Assembly: GCF_000003815.2 (NCBI RefSeq)
Contig: NC_049982.1
Location: 29,663,433-29,707,571 of the forward strand
Source of the DNA: Branchiostoma floridae
Lineage: Eukaryota > Chordata > Leptocardii > Amphioxiformes > Branchiostomatidae
Reading direction: 5' to 3'
DNA length: 44,139 nt
Both the position numbers and the translations under genes were made by a program. The first letter of the stretch is position 1, and the number at the start of each line of letters is the position of its first letter. The notes under the pieces were generated by a model that saw only the letters and a list, made by a program, of their open reading frames with translations, made no database searches and was not told the DNA's origin. Of this stretch, positions 10,479 through 22,310 are shown piece by piece.

Positions 10479-12298
10479 TTTGTATATCGTTATGCTGTAG
10501 CGGGTTTAGCCAGAAAAGTAATGAGTTTTACCCAGGACCTCTCAAATGTTTTTACTTTTAGACAATTTCTTGCCCTTTGTCTAATCTTGATATGATGGTG
10601 CTCTTATAAGTGATTGCAGAGACGTTGTTGTATTTTGCCCCCCCCCCCCCCAAGAAAATGGGAATCGCAAATTGTCTAGAAAAATATAACTCTCGCACGA
10701 CAGGCAACAAATGCAGATGTTTCAGTTGCTTGGTTGCAAGTAAGGCATACGAAGTCTCTTCTTCTACCTGAAATCATTTCTTTTTACCTGAAGTACTGGT
10801 GCTGAATCTTCACAGGCTCCGAAAAGTGGTTGGATGTGTTTGCTTGTTTATCCACTGGATCCGTGCAGCGTTGCCGCGTCTGTATATGGATTCAGCGACC
10901 AAGCGTTTTTGAAAAAAAAAAAGAATATTAAATCTTGAAAGTCCTTCCTCTGTGTATAAACCCCGCCGTCCAAAGCTCTGTTGAGTGTTGATCCTACTTT
11001 TTTTTGTGAATGACGTCAACCAACGGAAACTCCTGATACTTTGAGGACTATCGGATTTTCTAGTGTTGACAGTAAAGCAACGAACATCCCTACAGACTCT
11101 ATACAAAGCTAGACTAATATTCTTGGCTTTTTCACGTGATGTACCCCATGTGATGATGTCATTTCAATATGCAGAAGTCTCGGCTCGTGTGTGATTAAAA
11201 AGGAGACCAATACAGTTGTAGAGCCCACCGGTATGTCAGTTATTTACCAAACTGACAGCGGCTCAAACTTGTAATCGAGACGCATAACTTGTATCTTGCT
11301 TCACACACAAAAAATAAGACGTTTCAACAACTTTGATAAAACTTAAAAGTAATCATGCTGAAAAAAAATCGAGGGATCAAGTAAAAGACAAACGTCCGAG
11401 CATAATTGTCCGTTGACATCTATATACTATTTGTTTCAGAGAAATGTGTTATGTTTTGTTCTTTGCTTAGGCAGCTTAATATATCTAACTCTGTATTACA
11501 TACTGGTTGTATTTCATAAATTGATTACTTGATCACCTGACAATCATTGAACAGTCAAAAATTTGTGTTTGAAATTACAATAAAGTCGCACATTCCAAAA
11601 TGCTGAAGAAAAGGCAATGAAACATACGTGTTTCCATCGCCAAGTGGCGGCGGCTTTTACCTTTCTTGCACCAGACAAATATTCCTTCGCCCTGTCATAA
11701 TTTACTGTCATCTATACGTAGTCCGGCCCTGCATGATTAAAACATAACCCAAACAGCAAGACCGGTGTGGCAGTTATTTACCGGCCTCAGTCAGACCAAT
11801 TTTCCGACGACCCGGCATTTTTGTTTTTACACGGTATATGAAATAATATTTGAAACAGACCAATGGAACTTTATCTTTCGGTGAAAACAAGTGATACTAT
11901 TGCCTTACCTTTTCTACTTTCTTAATAGAGGCATGCCACAAACTACAGTTACTGGTCAATGACGAAAATGTTTGTTTTGTACATACATACACACGCGTTG
12001 TATTCATGCACAAAAGATATTCAAGTATTCCTTAAGACATATTTTACTCTAGACGTGTTATTTTCTGACAGATGTTTTTTTTCTGGATACGAATACTCTA
12101 TGGGTTTGAAGAATTGATCTCATTTGTCTTTTCGACAATTATCCTTTTTGAAATCTAAATATCCCCTCTTCTGATGTACTGCGCCATATGATTTTGCTTG
12201 CATAGCCGACTACCATCGCACTTTCTATCTAACTTCACAATATATATATATAGTTAAACAACTGATTCCAAACTACATAGAGGCCAAGAATTAGAAGC
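10479..12298. other. Intergenic region, no gene seen
   Basis: AT-rich sequence with a poly-C run near 10640. Two loosely similar segments share a CAGTTATTTACC core near 11237 and 11773. I see no coding segment, RNA gene or clear promoter for the LRR gene. Confidence 0.5.
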
Positions 12299-12640
12299 TT
12301 GGTAAACATGACTAATGGAATGCCATACCCATTTGGCCGTCTTTCTCTTGTTTTAATCATGAAAGATAGGATATACCGGCGACAGGATATCACGACCAGG
12401 GGACCACCTACTTTGGTTGATGAAAAAAATGGAGACTTTACTGCCTATTGCTTAGTGGATCATGGAGTAGCGTGTTCTTTGCCTTTTCTTTAGCAAGTTT
12501 TGTAACTTAAAAACTTACCAGGGACAATTATTAGATGGAGTTATTGCAACCGAAGGACGTCCAGAAAAACTGAATTGCAATGGCGCCGATCGAGATGCAA
12601 AGTAGAGTCGAAAGTAGCGACATGACAAATGCTTTATTTC
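12299..12640. repeat. Dispersed repeat related to the 22-24.6 kb satellite
   Basis: The segment contains ACCGGCGACAGGATATCA, a TTATTGCAACCGAAGGACGT stretch and a TAGAGTCGAAAGTAG stretch. The same blocks occur in the same order at 21.58-21.78 kb and 22.07-22.31 kb. The small ORF inside is not conserved between copies. It is probably a fragment of a mobile or satellite-derived element. Confidence 0.6.
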
Positions 12641-12786
12641 TATGTAAATGCTGTATCTAATAAACATGAAGAAAAATGATCCATCCGTTGGCCAGTGACG
12701 AGAATTGGTGACGAATTTAGATACTGCATAGTTTATGCATAGTAACGAACAGAAGTATTCATTAACCCTCAGCTATCTAGACTGGG

Positions 12787-12990
12787 TGTCTGTGTGGCGC
12801 AACGGCTAGAGCATTGGAATCAGAATCAGTAGGTCCTGAGTTCGATACTCGCCATGCCCCTGGACCCATGACGGTGGAGTGACGCCCACCGAGCCTCACG
12901 GCTAATCTGTCTAGGTGCCAAAACACCTACGGATTTGGTGCTGCCAGTGTGTCAACATCTACACACTTGCCACTAAGACCCGTGAATTTT
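12787..12990 (+). mobile_element. tRNA-derived SINE
   Basis: An A-box-like TGGCGCAACGG (about 12795-12805) and a B-box-like GAGTTCGATAC (about 12838-12848) have tRNA spacing but no foldable mature tRNA ends. About 130 bases of unrelated body follow, ending in an AT-rich tail (TTTATTTATTTTT). This is the standard layout of a SINE with a tRNA-like RNA polymerase III promoter. Autonomous function is not expected. Confidence 0.65.
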
Positions 12991-13030
12991 GATTTATTTA
13001 TTTTTGTATTTCATTTTTTTTTTAATTTTT

Positions 13031-13700
13031 ATCTAGACCGGGCTTTTTTGGATTCCTGGGACCGGGGTGGGGCTCATTTGCCCTCCCCTCGTAATTTCAA
13101 AACGGTTTAGGTTACGATCACCAAATGTGCAGAGGATAATGTGCTGGGTAAGTTTTATCTTTTATTTATGTAATTTCGGCACCGTTATGACGCAATATGA
13201 TGTAATTATGACGTCAAAAGCATTTTGGCTAAAACTGTCTAGATAGGGAATTTTCGTTATACTTCAGTTTCTGACCAATACGGTGTTAAACAAATTTTTG
13301 ACTGATATGTGTCTTTTTTACATTTAATTTTTTTAGTCTGCCAAGTCTTCTGTTATCGATGATGACGGCGCTGACGTCAATATGACGTCAACAAATGACG
13401 TCATATGTTCGCCACTTCCGTCAGCAATCTTGAAGATACGTTCTTTTCTTCATATACCCCCCAAAACCCAATGGAAGTGGAATAAAACATTCATATGAGT
13501 ATGTTTTATAAAAAAGATAAATGGTGCTGACAGAATTTGAGTGAAAATATCCCGATTTTATTGTCAATAATGACATCATTGAATTAGCATAAATGAAGAA
13601 TATTTTAATCCTGAATGTAACATAAAATAACATAGGACGCTAATGGTATAAGAAAGCAAGTGTTGTCCAGCAAGAAATCCTAAAAATATATATTATGTAG
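13031..13700 (+). mobile_element. Old, decayed copy of the TTAA-type MITE found at 30.2 kb
   Basis: The start (AGACCGGGCTTTTTTGG, then a GACCGGGG run) matches the left end of the element at 30225. Shared internal landmarks follow in the same order: several TGACGTCA palindromes, a TTGTCAATAATGACATCATT-like block and AATTAGCATAAAT. The terminal TTAACCCTATTC is lost and the right end is not found, so boundaries are approximate. Confidence 0.6.
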
Positions 13701-14435
13701 AAATTTTTTCAGGAAGTCACATTTAGTGGTATCTAATTTGCTTGTTTCTTCCTTTTAATGTTTGGTACTTAAACGGCAAGTTCGTCCTATATTCATTACT
13801 TCTAAAAAAAGTGAAAAATTTTAAGCTAACACATTTTTGCTTGCCTACCCATCTACCATATAAATATGTTTATTGTAGATGTATTGGGAACTCATATTCC
13901 AATTGATATGGCTACTCTCAATTGTTAATACAAATTATCTAAGTGTGTTCCGGAGTGTTAAACAAATGACAAACAGATCATGGAGCACCCGACAATAGAT
14001 TCTTCTTTTTTTGTTTGATTTTACAATTACACGCTACATCTTTGACCTTGGAATTCACATTGATGTTGATTAGCATAGAATATAGCACACATAATGCTAG
14101 CTTGATTGTTTATACTGTCTATCACCCTTCATAGAATAGATGAGTTCCTTAGGGTTGTAAGATATCAGCAACTCGTGTATGCTGGAACTATTTTATGTAC
14201 ACGTTGTCATACATTGTATCCTTTATATATAATTGTCGTGCAATAAAGTTCTTCTTCTATGTTTTTTTATATATATCTTTCTTAAGGTTAGACATCCAGG
14301 TAAACAAAAAATAACCCAAAAACAGTTACTCAAGAAAGTAGATATGATTTTGGAAACGGTCAGACTTCTTTTTCAATCTATTCAGAACTAATATGCATGA
14401 AAAAGGGAATTGAGTTACACAATTCTAAAACGTTG
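13701..14435. other. Intergenic region downstream of the NHL gene
   Basis: No gene is seen. Around 14100-14262 the sequence ends GTGCAATAAAGTTCTTCTTC, a possible retroposon 3' tail like the one at 3.2 kb but with a TTC-rich end. Confidence 0.4.
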
Positions 14436-17400
14436 CTACGGTGAGATCGTCTGTCGCGGAAAGATGGTGAGAGTGCGCTTTTTGCAATAGGTGCTTACTA
14501 CCAACTCCCCTTCCCGTCCTATGGCAATGTAGCTCGGGTTTTCAGTACGAACGACGGTACGGACAAACTCTCCACGGCTTGTGAACATGTCAACCCTGTC
14601 CCTTTTCCAGTTAGCCACAATGATATGCCCCGAGCTATCAGTGCAAATACCTCGTGGGCGATTGCGTTCGCCTTTACCAGTCCTGAACTTGAATAGCGGG
14701 CGTCCATCCCTATTATCAACTTGCACAAAGTTGTACCCTACCGTTACTAGGATATTTCCTCCATTGCTTGATATGACGTCTGTTGACGACATGTGCCATT
14801 TGAAGAACCTCTTATATATGAAAGATCCGTTTGATAAGAAGACATAAATGTAGTCAAGATGGATTACAATAAGTCTGTCACTGTGAGTGTCTACAGCGAT
14901 GTGTAATTTTCCAGAATGGGGTGTACCTGGAAGTCTGAACGTGGTTTCCGGTAATCCATCCTGACTATACTTAACCACGTGTGCATCACCCGAGTACCAA
15001 CGTTGGCCGTTGGAAAATGTCATGATACCCGCGACCCACAAATGTCTTTTGTTGTCACTGGCAGCATTTATTGGAACAATAGACTGTCCGTGTGTACCAG
15101 GCACCACTGTCTTGAAGAAGCGGAGAAAATCCCCACTCATGCTGAAGACCTGAACTCCTTTATTGACCATATTAGTCACATATAATTCATTGTCACTGGA
15201 TACGGCCACTTTTTCAGCTATCTTTATTCCTCCAGGGCCTGGTTTTTTCCTGAGGATAATCTTTCCCGAGTTGAACATTTTGACGTAGGTTTCTGTAATA
15301 AGTAAATCGTGTAAATTGTGACATGCAGAGTAAATTGCAGTATGTGTGAATATGGCCTAAAATTGTGTTGAATCTACTGGAACCCATACGTAGAAAAACA
15401 AGAACAGCCTATACCTTTTTTGTCCTGCGGCCGTTCTAAACTCCGCCTTTTGGATTTCATATTACTATGTTCTTCTAACATTTGACTATGATACAGGGAA
15501 GCATTTCCTTTCTCTATTATCACTTTGGAGATATATCTCAATTTTTATGTACACTTAGGCCACACCAATTTTATTTTTTTGTTTCTAGGATTTCTAGCCC
15601 CCTTTTGGCGATTGGTATATTATTGTGTTCAGTCTGCAAAATTTCTAGGAATTGCACAGGCATTTTTCCACAGGAATTCCAGGCCATAGGCATGTTTGCA
15701 ATGAGAAGTTAGTCCAGAGGAATTTCAATGACAGAAATTTGGGTCATGCAAGCTTCCCCATGGCATTTGTCCTAGATAACTGGACAGTCAGCCACAGGTG
15801 TTTCCCAGATGGAGCACTTGATAAGTTGTATATAGGTAGAATTTGCACAATTCATCACATTTCCTTGAGTTTTATAGAAAAACACACATTTTCTTCGAAC
15901 TCAGAAAGACTAACATAGTGTTGTGCCAGTCAAAAAAGCAGGGGCAGTCACATTACAGAAAGACCACTGCAGAAAGTTGGTAACAAGAGAAAGAGGTAAA
16001 CATCGCTCAAGAGCTCGTTAGTCCAGACTAGCTGACGGTTTGGAAGATTGCTATCTCTTTGGTTAAAATCCTCAGAGAATTCCTTATGTGTACCTGTTTT
16101 CTAAAACAGTGTGTGGCTGTTACAATGTTTTTAGATGCTGTTCCTTCACAAGTATAACATTTAATGTCCTTATTTTTAGGAAGGTGTCATAACTACATCA
16201 AGTTTGTACTTGTATATAGACTGCTCTATACCCTTCATACCCCTCTTCAATTACCAAGACAAGCTAGATGTTGTCTCCGAACCCGCAGGAAAAATATCTA
16301 CCTGATAGGAATATCCCGTTGACAGCGAAAACAAAAGAATTTCATTATCAGGAACACCCAGTCAATTATTTTTTCGGTTTCGTTTGTCTTATGTTCACCT
16401 CCTGTAAATGACAATCGTCGCCATTGCAATAATGTTCTTATTGCCAATCTTGTTCGATTTGAAAAAAAAACAAACTTTTCAAATTGATGGCCACCCCTTG
16501 TATTGACAAAATTTCACAGCCTCTCCTTTCTCAAATTAACTATGGGCCTTAAATTCCAGGAGCTGTACGTGTCTATTTTGGACGGTACGTTTATCATTTT
16601 TCTTCAAACTTTAAACTTTGCTACCAGGGACCCCCTAAATGTTGAAATGTTGTTATTTCTGTTGTGTAACTTGAGTAAGCCCTTTTTTTGCAAAAGTTTT
16701 TTTTGACCGACCGACCCAATTTTTTTCTGAAAAAAAAAATCCAAGCAAGAAACAACAAATGAAATTGGTGTGGCCTTAAGGACGGTTAGTTGATTCGATT
16801 AAAATTGAAAGTCAAGACTGCCATTGGAATAGCGAAACAAAATGAGAAAAGACACAGAGATGCATACCAAATTAAACATTTGTCTCAAGATTTACATTTT
16901 TTTAGACTATTGACGTTTAAGATACCGTACCTTTGAATGATGGCGTAGGTGCAACATCACCTTTTGTGCTCACTTCCAACTCAGGTATAGTCGCGTCAGA
17001 AGACATCGTCGGTTGGTGGATCTTTGATGCTGTCGATGTCATCGTGGAATCTAGCGCTTGTACTGGTGTAGGCTCCGAGCTGCGGAATGTTGATGGCAGT
17101 GTGGCATTTCGTACGTTGTTGGGAATAGATGTCGCTCTCCCATCCAAGACAGTATAATCAAAGGTCCTAACCTGCTGTAATATAAAGTGGGTTCAGTATT
17201 AAAATGAGTTGGCTCTTTCTTCTTTCTTTCGAGGGTACTTTACATAACAATGTAAAGTTAATTAAGTTGACAGATAATGACCGCGTGCCATGTTGGCGTC
17301 CTTTTATTACATTTCAGTGTATAGAAAAGCTGAAGTGCATACAGAATTTTTTTTTCTTTATCCAAGTTCTATCGGCAAACAATCAAATGTGTCTGGCATT

Positions 17401-20400
17401 TTCTTTAGTGGACTGTACATATTTCATAAATATATTAATATATAAAAGGCTTTCTATAGATGTCCAAACGCGTTCTCCGCCATGTTTGTTTTACTATAAC
17501 ATCATATGAAAATGATCTTCATATTTGAAGGTAGTTTATTTATACATCAACAACGTTGCGGTCGGTAGCCAGTTTTACGGAAAATAATATGCAGAAGGCA
17601 ACTCACCTCCAACTCGGACGCAAGATTATCTATTGCCTTCCCGGAAAAACAAGTATTGCAGACGGCAGGGTCGTAGTAATTAGTTTCTATAGTTGTGGAT
17701 ATCTGTAGATTGAGAAGAACATTAATGAATTAATTTACACACATTATGATATAGCCAGAAGTAACTTTAGTCCACAAATGCTTTTCTTTTTGCCGTAATG
17801 CTATTGACCTGTAATGCTATTGGTTAAGCAACATTATTGTCGGCCATTCGCTATCCTTAGTTGTTCATCAATTTTTTGTAGGAACAAATGAGGCCTTATG
17901 TTATTTATAACATACATCTTGACTAAGAATATCAAACCTTCACTAGTACATCCCCTTAAGATGATTATAGGTACAAATCAACAGCAACCCATGAATACAT
18001 CTCATCTTAGGGTGAAAATAACTTTAAGGAGAATTGACACTATTTTTCTTACGTAAAGGATGGATTAAGCTTGTTTTGGTACAATATGAGTTAATGAAAT
18101 AGTTTTAAGAAAAACAGGAAGGATAATCTACAAGTCTTAGAGTAACTATAGTGATAAGATAGAGTTACATTTTGGCAACCAATAAATGCTGGCTGCATAC
18201 TAAGTTATTCCAACCATTTGTTAAAAAAATGGAGCTGTTTTCCAAGCAACAAAACACTTCTGGAAAAGAGATCAGTCAAGAGATTGAAAATGCAACTTTT
18301 TCCTTTGAACTTACTTGTTTTATAGTCAAAGACAAAGAACATAGTTTGCGACTAGACAAAGGACCAAATCTTGCCTTCACAACATCCTGGACATTGGTAC
18401 GGAAGTACAAGACAACAAAGGTTGCGCAGAAAACTAATAACGTCATGAAAGCGGCTGTTATTGCGATGACGCCCACCCGTCTGTACGTGCACCAGGACGG
18501 CACTGGAAAAACAAAGCAATTATTAAGAAACAGCTTTTCAGCTGCGTTGGCATTAAAAAAATTATGTGTTGGGCGACTCTTATTTCTCGGTGAAAGGCAG
18601 GGAAATCAGATTCTCGGATAAACAAAATGGTCTATTGGAATTATTGCCAGGCTTTGGTGAAACGTAATGAAAAACCCTTAAGCTCAGGGCACAATCCGCC
18701 GTACGTGTAGCTGCTTACTGTCTAAGTGCGAAAACGTGGACAATATTTTGGAATCCTTAAGTGGTAAGTGCCGCCTCCGTACGAAATCCTACGGAATCCC
18801 TCGGATTTGGGAGCACACAGACTTTACATGCAGAATTTTTTCTGCTTTTGGGCTGCGGATTCACCCCCGTACGAGCCAGTACGGGCGACATGCGTGCCCT
18901 GTACAGCCAATGCAAGTGGGTAAGGAAACCGTATGCAAGCAGCACGTGTGAGTAAGGCCTTCATACGGTAACGTGTCAATCGCCCTTAGTTTCACGCATG
19001 GTAAGGAGAGGATATTGAACTACAGACTGGAAAACTAAAGATCAAGTTCTGGCTTGCAGTATTCAAAAGTTATACCAAAAGGAATTTTAATAATATACAT
19101 CAGAATATTTATATACACATTTCATATACACATAAATGTCTCTTGCTAACTAACAAAATGGTACAGTATATCGTATGGTTCCAAGATTTCCCAACACGTG
19201 ACGACACAAATCAACATGGTGGCACATTTGCCATTATAATAAAACAGAATATGACTTTCCTACATGAAATCTTAACAAGCAGAAAAATGTAAAAAAAATC
19301 TAGTTACCGCATGCTGTTTGTCGTGGACGAACATTTCGCACGTACATCGGATTTGCAATCAGGGTGTTTTGCGCTCTCTTCCGATGTGGAGGACGACAAC
19401 TCGCTGAATCGCAGCTTTTTGGTACCGTAGCGGTTATGTTGTTGTCAATATTATCCGCAACATCGCTACGGGCTGTAGGTGTAGATCGCTGGATACTGCT
19501 TGGATTGTCATTATTGTTAACTAGCCCACAGGCTTGTTCGCATGTCTGATTATGGCTGGCGGTGCTTTCAGTGTAGTCCATATTTGTGTGAAAGGTGTTT
19601 GGCACGTGCATCGGATTCGGGTCTTGGATGTCTTCTTGATACATTAGATTGGGATCATGAATGTCTTGGTGGTACATCGGATTAGGATCCTGTGTGTTTC
19701 CGCGGAACATCGGATGTTGATCCTGCTGTGTGTTCTGGTGGTACATCGGATTTTGATCCTGTGTGTTCTGGTGGAACATGGGATTTTGATCCAGTGTGTT
19801 CTGGTAAAACGTCGGATTTTGACCCTGTGTGTTTTGGTGGTACATCGGATTTGGATCTTGTGTGTTCTGGTGGTAGATAAGATTTTGATCCCGTGTGTTC
19901 TGGTAATACGTCGGATTTTGATCCTGGGCGTTTTGGAGGTACATCGGATTTGGATCTTGTGTGTTCTGATGGTTCATCGGATTTTGACCCTGTGTGTTTT
20001 GGTGGTACATCGGATTTAAATCCTGGGCGTTTTGGCAGTACATCGGATTTGGATCCTGTGTATTTTGGCAGTACCTCGTATTTTGATCCTGTGAGTTTTG
20101 TTGGTACATCGGATTTTGATCCTGGCTATTAGGGTGGTACGGTAGGCTCGTGGACGTTTTAGTGTACACAACATTAGGATTTAGAGCGTCCTCCTCGCAC
20201 GTCAGATTTTGATCACCACCGCCAACAAGACCCGAAGGTTGTAGGCAGTTCTCAGATACGTCGTCACTCCTTGCCATGGTGACTGTGGTACCATTTTTGT
20301 TGATCAAATCTGTTTTTGCCTCTTCTGAACTTGTCTTCCCAAGCGACATACTATCCCGACATGTTTCTTCACCACAGTTAGTCAGTTCTTCACCGATGTT

Positions 20401-21249
20401 GAGTATCTGTCCATTTCCATCCCAGGCATCTGATAACATAGCGAGGTTGTCATCATGATGATCATCTGTACTTTCTTTGTAGCCACGTTGATCTGTGCTT
20501 TCTTCGTAGCCATGATGATCTGTGCTTTCGTCGTAGCCATGATGATCTGTGCTTTCGTCGTAGCCATGATGATCTGTGCTTTCTACGTAACCATGATGAT
20601 CTGTGCTTTCTTCGTAGCCATGATGATCTGTGCTTTCTACGTAACCATGATGATCTGTGCTTTCTTCGTAGCCATGATTATAAGACCTTTCTTCGTAGCC
20701 ATGATGATCCGTGCTTTCTTCGTAGCCATGATGATTTGTGCTTTCTTCGTAGCCATGATGATCTGTGCTTTCTTCGTAGCCATGATGATCTGTGCTTTCT
20801 TCGTAGCCATGATTATAAGACCTTTCTTCGTAGCCATGATGATCTGTGCTTTCTTCGTAGCCATGATTATAAGACCTTTCTTCGTAGCCATGATGATCTG
20901 TGCTTTCTTCGTAGCCATGATGATCTGTGCTTTCCTCGTAGCCATGATGATCTGTGCTTTCTTCGTAGCAATGATGATCTGTGCTTTCTGTGTAGCCATG
21001 ATGGTCTGTGCTTCCTTCGTAGCCATGATGATCTGTGCTTTCTTCGTAGCAATGATGATCTGTGCTTTCTGTGTAGCCATGATGGTCTGTGCTTCCTTCG
21101 TAGCCATGATGATCTGTGCTTTCTTCGTAGCCATTGTTGCTGTTGTCATCCGTGTCAGTTTGTTGGTGAGAAGATTTCCCTGTGCCGCCTGGTACCAGAC
21201 TCGCTGGACTCGTAGTGTCTTCGAAGATATCGCCCATAATGAAGATCAA
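14436..21249 (-). CDS. Type II membrane protein: NPxY-array cytosolic tail, TM helix, NHL beta-propeller
   Basis: Five exons: 19308-21249, 18375-18502, 17607-17702, 16931-17174, 14436-15292. Phases fit throughout and give about 1088 residues. No signal peptide is visible. Residues 38-262 are 25 tandem nonapeptides (consensus HHGYEESTD). Residues 374-561 are about 17 11-mers (consensus NTQDQNPMYHQ). A final ANPMYVRN lies near the end of exon 1. Exon 2 encodes a basic flank and one TM helix (VGVIAITAAFMTLLVFCATF). Exon 3 has CNTC and exon 4 a Ser/Thr/Pro-rich stalk. Exon 5 encodes a ~285-residue NHL-type propeller (ELYVTNMVNKGVQVFS, GHIIVANWKRDRVDMF). Basic residues before the TM put the N-terminus in the cytosol (positive-inside rule), so the propeller is extracellular. 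NPxY binds PTB domains and clathrin adaptors in known families. Ligand and function are unknown. The intron after exon 2 uses a GC donor; exon 4 has a CAGCAG acceptor. The start could also be Met5. Confidence 0.82.
19567..20130 (-). repeat. 33-bp coding tandem repeat (NPMY 11-mers)
   Basis: About 17 copies of an 11-residue unit lie within exon 1 of the NHL gene. Eight keep NPxY (seven NPMY and one NPTY), two read NPxF, and the rest have lost Asn, Pro or Tyr (e.g. NPMN, NLMY, NPMH). One unit carries a one-codon insertion (QQDQ). The frame is kept throughout. Confidence 0.9.
20464..21138 (-). repeat. 27-bp coding tandem repeat (25 tyrosine nonapeptides)
   Basis: Twenty-five uninterrupted copies of a 27-base unit encode GYEESTD-HH variants. 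Higher-order structure is visible: a three-unit block (EGS, TES, CYEES) is duplicated, and a two-unit block (HHGYEERSY-NHGYEESTD) recurs three times. All copies keep frame and the tyrosine. The array is also open on the opposite strand as a by-product of the 27-base period. Confidence 0.95.
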
Positions 21250-21574
21250 TATAGGAGGAGTGAGTTCTTGACAGTATGACAGCTGCTTGTGGTTCTGGTG
21301 TAGAGATACAGTTTGTCTGTGTTATAAAGTGGTCTGGACACCCACACGCACGGCGCTTGACATAATAAGAGCTAGTCGCATTTGTCGACTAGGCTTAGCC
21401 TGCTCCTGATGTTGTTTTGTGTTGGCAGTGTCGGAGGATTGAACTGGATCAGACATCCCGTCGTTTTTGTGTGTGTTTTCTTGATTGCATTTGCACATCA
21501 GAACGTGTCGGATGCACCCCAATCCAAACTCAGCGCTTTGATATAAACAGCGGGATGTAAACTCACAAGGGAGA
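21250..21574 (-). other. 5' flank of the NHL receptor gene
   Basis: About 300 bases without a convincing gene. It should hold the 5' UTR and promoter. A short minus-strand ORF (21322-21522) could be an upstream ORF. No clear TATA box or initiator was identified. Confidence 0.35.
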
Positions 21575-22310
21575 GTCTACTGCCTAGCGTTTAGTGGATG
21601 ATGAGGTGGCGTGTTTTGTTGCTTTTTCTTCTTGATCTAAGCAAGTTTGGGAATTTACGGATTTACGAAGTTTCATTTAACCTTTTTTTATATGGTGCAA
21701 TTGCAAAAGAAGGATGTCCAGAAAATCGGATTTAGTAGTTGTGCCGACCGAGACTCAAAGTGTAATAGAAAGTAGTGGCATAAATATTAATGAATGCTTG
21801 AATATATCGTTTTCTATACAGATACTGCCTCTACCTATAGAGAAAAAGTAATCCATTTGTAGGCTAGCGATTCGAGTTGGTGACGGAATTACATATTCCA
21901 AAGGTTATGAATCGAAACGGTAAAAAATACCCTTTTTTGCGTACCGACAGAGTTACATCAAGTTGTGTATATTTTGTTTGTTTCTCCATTATACAGTTTG
22001 GAACTAAAACGGCATGTTAGTTGGCTAGTAGGCCGCACTAAATCTAGTAGATGTAAATATCTGTCATACCAGTTTGGCCGTATTGCTTTTTTTAACCATG
22101 GTGGACAGTGCATACCGGCGACAGGATATCATGACCCGGGGGGCCACATACCTTTGTTTAATGAAAAAATGAGGTTACTGCCTTGTGCTTTTTGGTGAAT
22201 CAAGAGGGAGCGTGTTTTGTTGCTTTTTCTTCAACAGGTTTTGTAATTTACGGATTTGCAAGGGATTATTATCAGATAGTGTTATTGCAACCGAAAGATG
22301 TCAAGAAAGG
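21575..22310. repeat. Two dispersed repeat copies related to the satellite
   Basis: One copy spans about 21580-21780 and another about 22070-22310. Both share GCGTGTTTTGTTGCTTTTTC and the following TTTACGGATTT block with each other and with the copy at 12.3 kb. The second runs directly into the first satellite unit. Confidence 0.6.

Noticed and set aside
12790-12860. Functional tRNA gene
   Set aside because: A and B boxes are present, but the acceptor stem and anticodon arm do not fold, and a SINE body follows.
18640-18980. Possible inverted-repeat element with CCGTACG-like motifs
   Set aside because: Arms (GTAGCTGCTTAC versus GCAAGCAGCACG) match too weakly by eye to call boundaries.
19657-20132. 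Plus-strand ORFs over the 33-base repeats
   Set aside because: Antisense by-products of the NPMY repeat; low-complexity Cys/Val/Leu or Ser/Asp/Phe strings without start context or splice sites.
20464-21138. Regularly spaced repeats resembling a CRISPR array
   Set aside because: Units are contiguous with no unique spacers, are coding, and lie in an animal gene.
20455-21279. Long plus-strand ORF (274 codons, repeating MICAFFVAM-like) opposite the NHL exon
   Set aside because: It is the antisense reading of the 27-base repeat. Any frame without a stop in one unit stays open. The minus frame continues through non-repetitive coding sequence with correct splice sites; this one does not.
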